A stretch of DNA of 47,225 nucleotides from an uncultured Lachnospiraceae bacterium (GCA_910586605.1 CAJUJR010000011.1:1-47225); one strand, 5' to 3'; shown: positions 7,852 to 16,429, counted from the first letter of the stretch. The notes: generated by a model from the letters alone, not told the origin. Program-made: numbers and translations.

Positions 7852-9090
7852 TTATTCTTTCAGTCCAAGCAGGACAATCCTTACATAGGTTTCAAGTTCA
7901 TATCCACTATAAAATGTTAAACAGAACAGCAAAAAACGGATTAACATCTCCCACTTCGCGCTTATTTTTGACAGCAGCCACATCCGATGTACCCAATCCC
8001 CATAATTGGTAAGGCAGACAAAAGCCAGCACGGCATAAAGCATTAGCGCTGTAAGTTCAAGGAAAAAGGATTGGGGAGTCACAGCACATTCTCTAACCAT
8101 CTCTACCATATAAATTGCCATAACAACATAAAAACTGCCTGCCAAAAACTGTTTCCATAACACTTTACTTCGGAATCCCACCGGGACAAATGGATTTACT
8201 TCCGGCTTTGCCATCCCTACAGCCGCTTCCTGCCCATAATTCCCCACATTTTCTGGTATAGTACCTTTAGCAGTATTTCCCAAACCGCTATCCACTATAC
8301 AATCCCCTGGGTTGTTACCTGCTGCATAATTTCCAGGATTATGGCTTCCTGTCTTTTCGCCTTCCTCCTTGCAGCCTTCCAACCCCCTGTAAGCTTCCAA
8401 AACATTTTGGTAACGCTGATTTGGCTCCAGTGCTATACATTTTTGGATAAACTTCTGGTACGCAGGATGGCAGCAAACATTTCCCTGTGGCTGTCTTCCC
8501 GTCAGCATCACATGAAACAGCACTCCCAGTGAATAGATATCCGACCTTGCATCCGTCTGCTGAAATCCAAACTGCTCTGGCGCAGCATATCCTGCCGTCC
8601 CTAATATCGTTGTATCCCGTCCCTGCCCTTCCTTTGGCATCCTGGCAATTCCGAAATCAAGCAATTTAACAACACTATCTGTAGAAACCAGCACATTTCC
8701 AGGGTTAATATCCCTATGTACGATATTCTGCCTATGCAGGACAGAAAGCACCTCCAACAACTGCCGGACAACCATCTGCGCCATCCTCTCATTTATCCTC
8801 TTAGACTGTACAAGTTCCTCTAATGTATCTCCACTAATATACTCTTCAATTATTATAATCCTGTCATCAATCCGTATCAAATCCAAAATAGATGCTAGGT
8901 TACGGCTGGAAATCATCCTCAGTCTTTGATACACACCTGTCATTTCCATGTCAATTTCTTTCCATATATATAATTTTCTGTCTATATTACTTTTTACAAG
9001 CCATGTTTCTTTGCCCATATTTTCCCCAAGCCTATCCAGCTTTTTATAAACTTCCCGCAAATACTGAAGCTGCATGTCCCAATTCCCCAT
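7852..9090 (-). CDS. Membrane-anchored Ser/Thr protein kinase
   Basis: A 412-residue Hanks-type kinase. Visible elements: a likely ATP Lys44 in YIWKEI, catalytic HRDINPGN (125-132), DFG at 145-147, an activation loop with TTILGTAGYAAPEQ and SDIYSLGVL. The usual Lys of HRDxKxxN is Asn here, and no clear glycine-rich loop is seen, though kinases of this type in Clostridia often read HRDIN. After an Asn/Gly-rich linker (about 245-290) come three hydrophobic segments in the last 100 residues, so the kinase domain is cytoplasmic and tethered at the C-terminus; there are no PASTA repeats. It is divergent from an XRE regulator (9209). Substrate unknown. Confidence 0.88.
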   Translation of the reverse strand: MGNWDMQLQYLREVYKKLDRLGENMGKETWLVKSNIDRKLYIWKEIDMEMTGVYQRLRMISSRNLASILDLIRIDDRIIIIEEYISGDTLEELVQSKRINERMAQMVVRQLLEVLSVLHRQNIVHRDINPGNVLVSTDSVVKLLDFGIARMPKEGQGRDTTILGTAGYAAPEQFGFQQTDARSDIYSLGVLFHVMLTGRQPQGNVCCHPAYQKFIQKCIALEPNQRYQNVLEAYRGLEGCKEEGEKTGSHNPGNYAAGNNPGDCIVDSGLGNTAKGTIPENVGNYGQEAAVGMAKPEVNPFVPVGFRSKVLWKQFLAGSFYVVMAIYMVEMVRECAVTPQSFFLELTALMLYAVLAFVCLTNYGDWVHRMWLLSKISAKWEMLIRFLLFCLTFYSGYELETYVRIVLLGLKE

Positions 9091-9208
9091 TGCGCCAATG
9101 CCACCTTTCTATTTTATTGTCCCCTTCTCCAAATCTCTTGCCTTTTTTCAGTTCCATGATATGATTATATATAAAATACTGTAAACAGAAAAGAGGAAAT
9201 AAAAAACT

Positions 9209-9631
9209 ATGAGAAAATCTACACAGGAGTTATTAAAGATATTAAACGAAACGCCACAAATCAGCGATTATATAGAAAAAGAAGAAGACAATATGGTGCA
9301 AGCTGAACTTTTCCAATACCTGAATGCGCTCCTGAATGAAAAGCAGATTTCCGCCAGCCAGATGATAAAGCTTTCTGGATTGGACAGAACCTATGCCTAT
9401 CAGATTCTGTCTGGTACCAAAAAGCCTTCCAGGGACAAAGTCCTTGCTATCTGTTTTGCCCTTAAACTTACATTTGAAGAAACGCAAAACCTATTAAAAG
9501 CTACCGGATATCCTATTTTATATGCCAGAATTAAAAAGGACAGCATCCTTATTTTCGCATTACAACATAATTCAGCATTAGCAGATGCCAATGAAATGCT
9601 TTATGACTTTGGTTTTCAGATTCTTTCATAA
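9209..9631 (+). CDS. XRE-type helix-turn-helix protein
   Basis: A 140-residue protein with a central helix-turn-helix at about 35-95 (LFQYLNALLNEKQISASQMIK, then LDRTYAYQILSGTKKPSRDKVL) preceded by a short acidic helical region and followed by a helical C-terminus. It is divergent from the membrane kinase across a 118-nt gap that must carry both promoters, suggesting a signalling pair. Its 3' end overlaps the 3' end of the convergent helical-repeat gene by 16 nt. The GAGG site lies 12 nt before the ATG, rather far, so initiation may be weak. It may be a kinase target, which is inference. Confidence 0.8.
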   Translation: MRKSTQELLKILNETPQISDYIEKEEDNMVQAELFQYLNALLNEKQISASQMIKLSGLDRTYAYQILSGTKKPSRDKVLAICFALKLTFEETQNLLKATGYPILYARIKKDSILIFALQHNSALADANEMLYDFGFQILS

Positions 9632-10701
9632 TTTACTGCCAATCCAAGGTTATCCATAAAATAATTTGTCCCATTCCTGGCATCAAACCGCCCCGCAATT
9701 TCTTCTGCCTGCCCATAAACCCACTGTTCCAGTTCCTTTACTGGATAAACCCCATCCCTCCGAAAACAAGAAAACTGTTCTGGCAGCGCTAACGGTATAT
9801 GTTCTTCCTTCTTGGAAAGCTGGTGAAGAACTGCACCTGCCCCTTTGTAAAAATCATACGCCATTTTCTCGTCCCACAATCCAGCAGCCCACGGAAAACT
9901 ATTTGCCATTAATGTTACGCCCTGCTCCAAATCAGAAAAAGCAAAGCAGCGGAGGACAGCCCCAATATAGGACAAATCGCCTCTATCACGGTGCCCAATG
10001 CGTTTTAGTTCCCGTGCATAAGGAATTGCCATCTTCAAATCTCCTTTATCCATCGCATATTCAATATATGCCCTAAGCATCCTGTGCGGCGTATCGTTGC
10101 AAAAAGAAAGCCTGCGCTGCTTAATTGGCTTTGCATGCACAGCAGCCCCCTCTTCATCCCCCATTAAAAGATGCATCCTTACTGCAAATGACCGCTCACA
10201 AGCACGGCAGTCCGACAAATCATCGCGTCCCGTCTTCCAGAACCGCTGGAAATATTCAAATGCCTTTTCTTTATCTACATATACCATAAACTGGCTTTTC
10301 TGGCTCCAATAAGTGCGGTGCCCCATATTAAACCGCTTAATAAGCTGATAGTACTGGTCCATCATTTCTTCCCACTGCGAAATAGGGATTTGTGGCAGGG
10401 AAACTACTGGATCAATCGCTATCTGCATTATCATAATATACATTTCACCGCCTACCGGGCCAAACAAATCTGGATGTTCCTCAAAAATTGAACTAAACTC
10501 CACAGCTACCGGCATCGCCTTTGGCGGGTCGTCGTGGAAACAAACCTCTACCGCATATTGGTATCGAAAAAACATCCTATAATAATGGTCTTGCGCCTCA
10601 TCTGCTTGCTTTATTGCAGACAATAACGCTTCTCTTAAAGCTGCCCCTTTTAAAAGCTCTAAACTTTTCTGAATTAAACTTCCATCATATTTAACTGCCA
10701 T
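9616..10701 (-). CDS. Helical-repeat (TPR-like) partner of HSP90-family protein
   Basis: A 361-residue, mostly alpha-helical soluble protein. Helix pairs with TPR-like spacing occur in the middle (for example a YAMDKGDLKMAIPYARELKR unit near residue 215), but no canonical TPR array is clear. No signal peptide or membrane segment. It follows the HSP90-family gene by only 14 nt with AAAGGAGAGG before its ATG, so the two are one operon and probably work together as chaperone and client adaptor; this is inferred from linkage. The 3' end runs 16 nt into the convergent XRE gene, so antisense overlap of the two transcripts is expected. Confidence 0.75.
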   Translation of the reverse strand: MAVKYDGSLIQKSLELLKGAALREALLSAIKQADEAQDHYYRMFFRYQYAVEVCFHDDPPKAMPVAVEFSSIFEEHPDLFGPVGGEMYIMIMQIAIDPVVSLPQIPISQWEEMMDQYYQLIKRFNMGHRTYWSQKSQFMVYVDKEKAFEYFQRFWKTGRDDLSDCRACERSFAVRMHLLMGDEEGAAVHAKPIKQRRLSFCNDTPHRMLRAYIEYAMDKGDLKMAIPYARELKRIGHRDRGDLSYIGAVLRCFAFSDLEQGVTLMANSFPWAAGLWDEKMAYDFYKGAGAVLHQLSKKEEHIPLALPEQFSCFRRDGVYPVKELEQWVYGQAEEIAGRFDARNGTNYFMDNLGLAVNYERI

Positions 10702-10715
10702 ATACCTCTCCTTTC

Positions 10716-12494
10716 TTAGTAACTGTCTACCAGATACAACAGTTCCTTACTCAATGTCCTTAACTCCTTATTATGCAAAGAATGCCCTCCGGCAGCTAAA
10801 GCCTGGACATAAAGCACCTTTGCCATACTTCTTAGCAATCCATCCTCCTGGACAGATAAAAGCCGCTGAACCAATGGATTGTGATAATTTAAGTAAAGCC
10901 TTGCAAGCGCCTTACCAGAATTTCCAGATAATAGGGACGAAAGCGCCACTGAAAAAACACCGCTGGAACTTTCCTTTGCCCCCTGTACCTGGCGCAAAAA
11001 ACGGACATCATCACTGATAGAATAAAGCGCTGGCAAATCCGCTGGCTGGAAAGAACGTAAATCCGCCCTACAGTCAAATTCCTTCAGGCCCTCATTCATG
11101 GCAGCCAGCATCCTTTGTGCCTCCCTATGGCTTTCTGCCGGAACTTCTTTCAGCACCTTCCCCATATCCTCCTCATGAAGCGGCACAACTGGGAGATGAA
11201 AACGTTTTGCAAACTTTGGGATAAGCTGGTCGTCAAATGCATAACCAGAACAAATTAAAAGGCGGTTTTGTGCAATAAAAACTGGTTTTAACTGTTCAAA
11301 CCGCGGAACATCGCCAATATAAGAAGCGCTGCCCGCATGTTTTAATGCGATACCTGTCATTCTTCCTTCCGAAGTTACAAAAGGCAAATAGTCAATAAAC
11401 ATATCAAATATCTCATCATCCCACACTGCCATTGACTTAATTGCATCATAGTGGACAGAAACAATCTTTTGCAGTACTTCCGGGTTATCTTTTGACAAAC
11501 GCCGGAAATGCTGTTTTACAGTATCTGAAAATTCCTGCCTTGCCTCCTCTAGTTCCCCATCTTCATAAAAGCCTTCCCTTGATGCCGTTGGCCTCAGCCC
11601 TGTTGTATTAAAAAAGCAGCGCAGAAAAAATGCCCAATCCGGCAAAAGAGGCGTCCCCTGGTCTGTCAAAAGCATATTTTTCAAATATATGCGGTGCCCG
11701 TTTTTTACAGAGGAATCTGTTTTATAGGGAAGGACATATGCTGCGCCAGACAAATGCTTTGTATGGAATATAACTACATCCAAAAAATTTTCTTGAAAAA
11801 GCCACTCCCCAAAAGCGAAAAGCTTCCCACGTCCCATCTGCATAAAATTTTCAGGAATTTGGTTCAAAGGCTTCTTTCCCTTATTCAAGTAAACCGGAAT
11901 AGGGAGCATTAACCCATAATACTGAACAAGCCTTGTTACAGCCCCTTCCTGGAAATACTCCTCACATCCTTCCTTGGCTGTTAAGATAACAGAAGTGCCT
12001 GTGGGAATATCCTTATCCTGTCTTTTCCCTTCCTTTGAATCCTCCAGCCTTTTTAACGTGTATGTGCCATCTGGCTTCCCTTTCCAGACATAAGCTTTTT
12101 TACCGTCTATTGATTTTGTATGTACTACAATTGCGTCAGAAACCATAAAGCATGAAAGAAGCCCAATGCCAAACCGCCCAATATAATCCTCCTGCAGCCT
12201 ACTGTCTAATATGCCGCTTTTAGAAGATTGCCCAATCACAGATAAAAACTGGTGGATTTCCTCCTTTGTAAGCCCTGCCCCATTATCTGTAAAAACAATT
12301 TTTTTGCCAGGCTTTAGCCGGATATTGATTGCCCCCCTGTCCCAGCCAGATTCCCGCCTTTTCCGCAAAGCAACCGCATCTGTTCCATTTTGCAGCAGTT
12401 CCCTTAAAAACACATCTGCCGATTTGTATAAATGATTTGATAAGATATCCAGCATCCCGCCCAAATTTACCTGAAAATGATATTCCTTACCCAT
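10716..12494 (-). CDS. HSP90-family (HtpG-like) ATPase
   Basis: A 592-residue GHKL ATPase related to HtpG but divergent. ATP-site elements are clear: ELLQNGTDA with Asn36 (ELISNASDA in classic HtpG), DNGAG at 70-74, and IGRFGIGLLSCF around 105-116. The middle region and a C-terminal section follow, somewhat shorter than classic HtpG (about 620). It belongs to the side branch often annotated HSP90 family protein, commonly linked to a TPR-like gene as here. GGGGG lies just before the ATG. The upstream 190 nt hold its promoter and the spoVAC terminator. A general chaperone or a specialised role (stress, defence, secretion) are both possible. Confidence 0.85.
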   Translation of the reverse strand: MGKEYHFQVNLGGMLDILSNHLYKSADVFLRELLQNGTDAVALRKRRESGWDRGAINIRLKPGKKIVFTDNGAGLTKEEIHQFLSVIGQSSKSGILDSRLQEDYIGRFGIGLLSCFMVSDAIVVHTKSIDGKKAYVWKGKPDGTYTLKRLEDSKEGKRQDKDIPTGTSVILTAKEGCEEYFQEGAVTRLVQYYGLMLPIPVYLNKGKKPLNQIPENFMQMGRGKLFAFGEWLFQENFLDVVIFHTKHLSGAAYVLPYKTDSSVKNGHRIYLKNMLLTDQGTPLLPDWAFFLRCFFNTTGLRPTASREGFYEDGELEEARQEFSDTVKQHFRRLSKDNPEVLQKIVSVHYDAIKSMAVWDDEIFDMFIDYLPFVTSEGRMTGIALKHAGSASYIGDVPRFEQLKPVFIAQNRLLICSGYAFDDQLIPKFAKRFHLPVVPLHEEDMGKVLKEVPAESHREAQRMLAAMNEGLKEFDCRADLRSFQPADLPALYSISDDVRFLRQVQGAKESSSGVFSVALSSLLSGNSGKALARLYLNYHNPLVQRLLSVQEDGLLRSMAKVLYVQALAAGGHSLHNKELRTLSKELLYLVDSY

Positions 12495-12635
12495 TTTATC
12501 CCCCTTCCATATTTTTATCGTTTGCTAATTTTTACCTTTCTTTAAATCTATATCTGCCATATCCCATGACAGCCACCTTCTCAATTATGACCCATATTTA
12601 TGTGCCTTAACACATAACGGTAAGGTTATCTTGGT

Positions 12636-12672
12636 AATAAAAAGGCATCAGGACACACAATCCCAATGCCTT
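12636..12672 (-). terminator. Terminator after spoVAC
   Basis: On the minus strand AAGGCAT ... ATGCCTT pairs (12666-12672 with 12642-12648), with weaker inner pairing, followed by a run of T (complement of 12636-12641). It ends the spoVA transcript 16 nt after the spoVAC stop. Confidence 0.7.
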
Positions 12673-12687
12673 CATCTAATATTTATT

Positions 12688-13197
12688 TTACCACCATCCC
12701 ACCATCTTGCCAACCCAATAAAGTACGCCAAATACCCAGCTTGAAAATATCCCATACAAGATAACGGGTCCTGCGATTGTAAAAATCTTACAGCCAATCC
12801 CAAACACCTGCCCTTCTGCCTGGAACTCAATTGCCGGCGATACCACAGAGTTAGCAAATCCGGTAATCGGCACAATACTTCCAGCGCCGCCAAACTGCCC
12901 TACCTTCTGGTAAATATTCAGCCCAGTTAAAATAATGCTAAGCACCACAAGCGACATTGTAGCGTATAGGGAAGATAGCTCTTTATCATTTCCAAGATAC
13001 TGGTAAAATGAGCTAAACCCCTCTCCGACACAGCAAATTGTCCCTCCAACCAAAAATGCCTTTAAGCAATTAATAATGCAGTTATTTTTAGGCGTCATGT
13101 TCTCAACATACTGGTTATACTTATCTTTCTGCTTTTGTCCATCTTTTTCGTGGATTACTTCTTCTATTGTAGGTTCTGTGCTATTTTTTTCGTCCAT
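12688..13197 (-). CDS. spoVAC: Stage V sporulation protein AC
   Basis: A 169-residue membrane protein matching SpoVAC: YVENMTPKNN, then the hallmark core (KAFLVGGTICCVGE; GQFGGAGSIVPITGFANSVV; IFTIAGPVILYG). SpoVA proteins form the inner spore membrane channel that moves dipicolinic acid into the forespore and out at germination; SpoVAC is the mechanosensitive pore-like subunit in Bacillus. It is last in a spoVAA-spoVAB-spoVAC run. In Bacillus the operon continues with spoVAD and spoVAE; here a terminator follows instead. The homologous SpoVAEb is an alternative label, but position after spoVAB favours SpoVAC. Confidence 0.92.
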   Translation of the reverse strand: MDEKNSTEPTIEEVIHEKDGQKQKDKYNQYVENMTPKNNCIINCLKAFLVGGTICCVGEGFSSFYQYLGNDKELSSLYATMSLVVLSIILTGLNIYQKVGQFGGAGSIVPITGFANSVVSPAIEFQAEGQVFGIGCKIFTIAGPVILYGIFSSWVFGVLYWVGKMVGWW

Positions 13198-13295
13198 TAT
13201 TCCCCTCCATACTGCGCCTTATGCGCCCTAAATAATAGTAACAGCAGATATCCATCTGCCTTTTCTATCAACTTAACCTTATTGCCACACGCCAG

Positions 13296-13718
13296 TTAAT
13301 GTGGGCAGAAACAAAGCTGGTATAAGCTGCCAAGCGCCTTCCCAAGCCCCAAGGAAGCAATCAGGACAGGAATCCCTAAACGCAAGTTTGTCCTTTGGCA
13401 CAATACCGGGATAACCTTTAAAGTTTCTGCAAGCGCCATTGCAAGCGAACCGACAAAAACACCTGCAAACAACCCATAAATTGCCAGGCCAACCATGCCC
13501 ATCCCAATATGCACCTGGAATACTGACATAAAGGAGCCAACAATGCCGCCAATTGCAATCACTGTTTCCATCTGATAGATATGGCTTGCCAGCCCCAGCC
13601 TGTCGGCCATACGCGGTATAATCCCCAAGATAGAAATAAATGCAAAAACTCCCCCGGCAACTGCAACGCCCCCACTAAAACCAATAACTGTTAATACAAT
13701 ATTTTGAATGATTTGCAT
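13296..13718 (-). CDS. spoVAB: Stage V sporulation protein AB
   Basis: A 140-residue membrane protein with four or five hydrophobic helices and the SpoVAB pattern (GFSGGVAVAGGVFAFI, IPRMADRL, a Gly-rich GIVGSFMSV). It is a subunit of the SpoVA dipicolinate channel. GGGGG six bases before the ATG at 13718 sets the start; the longer frame from 13787 overlaps spoVAA and is rejected. It lies between spoVAA and spoVAC in the conserved order and is presumably made in the forespore under sigma-G. Confidence 0.9.
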   Translation of the reverse strand: MQIIQNIVLTVIGFSGGVAVAGGVFAFISILGIIPRMADRLGLASHIYQMETVIAIGGIVGSFMSVFQVHIGMGMVGLAIYGLFAGVFVGSLAMALAETLKVIPVLCQRTNLRLGIPVLIASLGLGKALGSLYQLCFCPH

Positions 13719-13755
13719 ATGCTTCCCCCATTTCTTTTTCTCCCATCCGCCCAGC

Positions 13756-14379
13756 TTACTTAATGATTTTACCCTCCCGGTCGGCATCCTTGATAATTGC
13801 CTTATTCATTTCTTCTTCATAGTTACGCATCTCAATATGGATTGGCGTTGGGTCATCATGTAGCTTCTGTCCCTTAAAATGGTTATAAAAGCCTAAAATC
13901 CCTGCCAAAATCCCTATGCTGTAGGCAACCTCCAAAATAGAGCCGCTCTCTTTTTTTACACCTGTCACTAAGTAGTAAAGATTGTCAAACACCTCTCCCA
14001 CGCTGACGTCTGTATTAAACGTCATAATAGTAAACGCTGCGCCAATAAACACGATAAGGGAAAGAAGTACCAATTTAGTATACTCCATCGCTTTTTTAGG
14101 TGTCAGAGGCATTTTATACTCTACTACAAAATCTGATTCCCCAATATTTTCTACCTCTATGCCAGGAAACTCTTTCTGGATTAAATGAATCACTTTCATA
14201 ACCGAAAAAATCAACTTCTGGTTTTTATCTCCTCCAACGGTATATAAGATAATATCCCCTATCTTTTTACCCATTTCCGCATCTGCAGTATAAATCTCGG
14301 CAACATCCTGCAAAAGGATCTTACGGTTTACAACCTGCGCATTCTGCGGCAATTTTATATATACTACGCCAGATTTCAT
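13756..14379 (-). CDS. spoVAA: Stage V sporulation protein AA
   Basis: A 207-residue protein with the SpoVAA layout: a soluble N-terminal half (KLPQNAQVVNRKILLQDVAEI, IPGIEVENIG-type region) and two membrane helices around 100-122 and 150-168, ending with a polar tail. Part of the SpoVA complex of the spore inner membrane. Its ATG overlaps the stop of the small upstream gene (ATGA), so the two are translationally coupled. Length fits the family (about 200). Confidence 0.92.
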   Translation of the reverse strand: MKSGVVYIKLPQNAQVVNRKILLQDVAEIYTADAEMGKKIGDIILYTVGGDKNQKLIFSVMKVIHLIQKEFPGIEVENIGESDFVVEYKMPLTPKKAMEYTKLVLLSLIVFIGAAFTIMTFNTDVSVGEVFDNLYYLVTGVKKESGSILEVAYSIGILAGILGFYNHFKGQKLHDDPTPIHIEMRNYEEEMNKAIIKDADREGKIIK

Positions 14380-14588
14380 GCCCTTGCCCCCGCTTCCCTG
14401 TCCCCATCTGTACTGCAGCTTTTAAAAGGAAGCCTTACTACCGTCCCCTTTTCCTCGTGCTGTACAATACGGCCATTTACAAACGCTTCCTTTTCGCTGC
14501 TTCCAGCCTGGTATAGGCAGACTGTCGTTAAAATCATAATCCCAAGCACAAAAAAGAACCATACCTTTTTATTTTTTACTGCCTGCAT
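14376..14588 (-). CDS. Small single-pass membrane protein leading the spoVA operon
   Basis: A 70-residue protein with one membrane helix (about 8-27: VWFFFVLGIMILTTVCLYQA) and a basic, Cys-containing tail. Two adjacent ATG codons follow a GGAGG; the second (14588) has the better 7-nt spacing, the first (14591) is nearly as good. Its stop overlaps the spoVAA start, and the sigma-G-type promoter lies 57 nt upstream, so it is the first gene of the spoVA transcript. It has no counterpart in the Bacillus spoVA operon that I recognise. A small forespore membrane protein helping SpoVA assembly is a reasonable guess, not shown. Confidence 0.7.
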   Translation of the reverse strand: MQAVKNKKVWFFFVLGIMILTTVCLYQAGSSEKEAFVNGRIVQHEEKGTVVRLPFKSCSTDGDREAGARA

Positions 14589-14644
14589 CATTACCCCTCC
14601 AATCCTCAACACTGCATCTGTAAACAGTAACTTTTATATACAAA

Positions 14645-14674
14645 AAGTATGGCTCTTCTTTTTATTTTTATTCA
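14645..14674 (-). promoter_or_regulatory. Sigma-G-like promoter for the spoVA operon
   Basis: On the minus strand TGAATA (14669-14674), a 17-nt spacer and CATACTT (14645-14651) match the Bacillus sigma-G consensus TGAATA / CATACTA with one change. It lies directly after the sigF stop codon and before the small membrane gene and spoVAA, exactly where forespore-specific transcription of spoVA is expected. Confidence 0.75.
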
Positions 14675-14678
14675 TGTT

Positions 14679-15488
14679 TTAAGAACAAAAAGTGCGTTCC
14701 CGCATCTGCCTTAAAATTTTCTTTTCCAAACGGCTGACTTGTACCTGGCTAATTCCAAGGCATCTGGCTACCTGGGACTGTGTCATTTCCCGAAAATAGC
14801 GGTACTCAATTAATTTCCGCTCTTTTTCACCCAACTCATTTAAAAGCTGCCCAAGCAGCATATGGTTCAATATCTCCTCCTTTTCTGTATCCAAACTAGC
14901 GCTTCCCTGGTTCATCAAACGGGCTGATTCTGCGCTGCTTGTCCCGGCATAGCCGATTACCCCATCGCTTGCCCGTACAATCTGGTCAACCATTGAAATA
15001 TCCTTCCCTTCCGATTGGTAAATCGTCCGGTAAATGGAATCCACCTCGCTTCCTGCCTCCATCGCAAGCACAATCTCTTCTGCTGTCAGTTCTGTTGCAG
15101 CAGCAATTTCATCTATCGTAGCATTCCGCCCAAGCTTTTGGCTTAAGCTCTCTGCTGCCCTTTTTACCTTAAAGCCGTTTTCTTTTATTGTCCGGCTTAC
15201 TTTTATCATTCCGTCATCCCGCAAAAAACGTTTGATTTCGCCATTTATCATTGGTACAGCATAAGTAGAGAATTTTACCTGGTAGCTCATATCAAAATGG
15301 TCAATTGCCTTAATTAAGCCAATGCATCCAATCTGAAAAATATCCTCCTGGTCATATCCGCGCCCTGTATAGCGTTTTACAATATTCCAGACAAGGCCGA
15401 TATTATTTTCTACAAGCTGGTTCCTGGCTTCCATATTCCCTGCATGTGCTTCCGCCAATAGCTCCATCACATCCATCGCATCTACCAT
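14679..15488 (-). CDS. sigF: RNA polymerase sporulation sigma factor F
   Basis: A 269-residue sigma-70-family protein. Region 2 (NNIGLVWNIVKRYTGRGYDQEDIFQIG, split over 28-54, then KAIDHFDMSYQVKFSTYAVPMI) and region 4 (YRYFREMTQSQVARCLGISQVQVSRLEKKIL) are plain. Sigma-F is the first forespore-specific sigma factor and is held inactive by SpoIIAB. It is third in the spoIIAA-spoIIAB-sigF operon, 11 nt after spoIIAB. No good ribosome site precedes the ATG, so translational coupling to spoIIAB is likely. It is slightly longer than the Bacillus protein (255), with an insertion between regions 3 and 4 (about 175-200). Confidence 0.97.
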   Translation of the reverse strand: MVDAMDVMELLAEAHAGNMEARNQLVENNIGLVWNIVKRYTGRGYDQEDIFQIGCIGLIKAIDHFDMSYQVKFSTYAVPMINGEIKRFLRDDGMIKVSRTIKENGFKVKRAAESLSQKLGRNATIDEIAAATELTAEEIVLAMEAGSEVDSIYRTIYQSEGKDISMVDQIVRASDGVIGYAGTSSAESARLMNQGSASLDTEKEEILNHMLLGQLLNELGEKERKLIEYRYFREMTQSQVARCLGISQVQVSRLEKKILRQMRERTFCS

Positions 15489-15499
15489 TTTGCAGAAAT

Positions 15500-15919
15500 T
15501 TAACTATCCTGCCCCTTTCCAATCTGCTTCCTCATCAAAACGCTCGTCCCCTTTCCTGGTTCTGAAGTTACTTCCAGGGAATCCATAAAAGCCTCCATAA
15601 AGGCAAAACCCATGCCTGAACGCTCCCATTCTGGCTTTGTTGTATACAATGGTTCCATTGCTTTTGCAATATCTGTGATTCCGATTCCAGTATCTGTAAT
15701 ACGGACGATCACTTCTTGCTCCTGGATCTCACAGGTGATTTCTATTTCCCCTGACTTCCCACAATACCCATGGATAATACTATTCGTGACTGCTTCTGAT
15801 ACAGCAGTCTTTACATCAGCAAGCTCTTCTAGTGTCGGGTCCAGCCTTGTTATGTAAGCTGCCACAACAGTCCTGGCAAACGCCTCATTTTCCGAAACAC
15901 TTTCAATGATTAATTTCAT
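15500..15919 (-). CDS. spoIIAB: Anti-sigma-F factor SpoIIAB
   Basis: A 139-residue GHKL-type serine kinase and anti-sigma factor. The ATP pocket shows SEAVTNSIIHGY with Glu42 and Asn46, DTGIGI at 76-81 and the RSGMGFAFMEAFMD lid. It binds sigma-F with ATP and phosphorylates SpoIIAA, controlling when the forespore programme starts. Its first bases overlap the end of spoIIAA by 17 nt, giving coupled translation; length and order match Bacillus. Confidence 0.96.
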   Translation of the reverse strand: MKLIIESVSENEAFARTVVAAYITRLDPTLEELADVKTAVSEAVTNSIIHGYCGKSGEIEITCEIQEQEVIVRITDTGIGITDIAKAMEPLYTTKPEWERSGMGFAFMEAFMDSLEVTSEPGKGTSVLMRKQIGKGQDS

Positions 15920-16304
15920 AATAGCTGTCTTTCTCCTTCCTGCTCTTTTGCATCCTCTCCAATGCTTCCCCTACTGTATCATACCTTTCAATAATTTTAT
16001 ACAGCCCTGAAAGGGTAAATATCCGGTTCACGGCTTCCCCAACATTTGTAACAGCCGCCCTCCCCCCTAAGAACATTACTTTTTTGTATCTCCCCATTAT
16101 CAGCCCAATCCCTGAACTATCCATAAACCCTACATCTGTAAAGTCAAAAATTATATGCTTCATATTCCCTGCCTCAATCAGCCTGTCAGAATATTCCCTA
16201 AGCCGTAAAACAGTATGATGGTCCAAATCATCTGTTACATAAATTACAAGGCAGTTCTGGTGCAGCTCATAATGCACCAACCTGTTTTCTGCCTGAGCCT
16301 CCAT
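15903..16304 (-). CDS. spoIIAA: Anti-anti-sigma factor SpoIIAA
   Basis: A 133-residue STAS-domain protein with the signature FMDSSGIGLIMGRYK; Ser64 is the expected phosphorylation site. Unphosphorylated SpoIIAA frees sigma-F by displacing it from SpoIIAB. First gene of the spoIIA operon, with GGAAG seven bases before the ATG. It is longer than the Bacillus protein (117) by a charged C-terminal extension (RMQKSRKEKDSYYEINH) that overlaps spoIIAB. A sigma-H-like promoter lies about 80 nt upstream. Confidence 0.95.
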   Translation of the reverse strand: MEAQAENRLVHYELHQNCLVIYVTDDLDHHTVLRLREYSDRLIEAGNMKHIIFDFTDVGFMDSSGIGLIMGRYKKVMFLGGRAAVTNVGEAVNRIFTLSGLYKIIERYDTVGEALERMQKSRKEKDSYYEINH

Positions 16305-16384
16305 AATACCACTTCCTTTCCTCTTACATCACTTTTAGGAACTGTAAATAATGAATCATCCTTTATAACTTGTTTCATTTTTTA

Positions 16385-16413
16385 CAATTCTTGCCATTAC
16401 AAAAAATTCCGCC
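16385..16413 (-). promoter_or_regulatory. Possible sigma-H promoter for spoIIA
   Basis: On the minus strand GGCGGAATT (16405-16413), an 11-nt spacer and CAAGAATTG (16385-16393) resemble the sigma-H pattern RnAGGAwww / RnnGAATww, with a few mismatches. spoIIA is sigma-H and Spo0A dependent in Bacillus and Clostridium. I found no clear Spo0A box (TGTCGAA) nearby. Confidence 0.45.
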
Positions 16414-16429
16414 AAGGTATACTCCCAGG

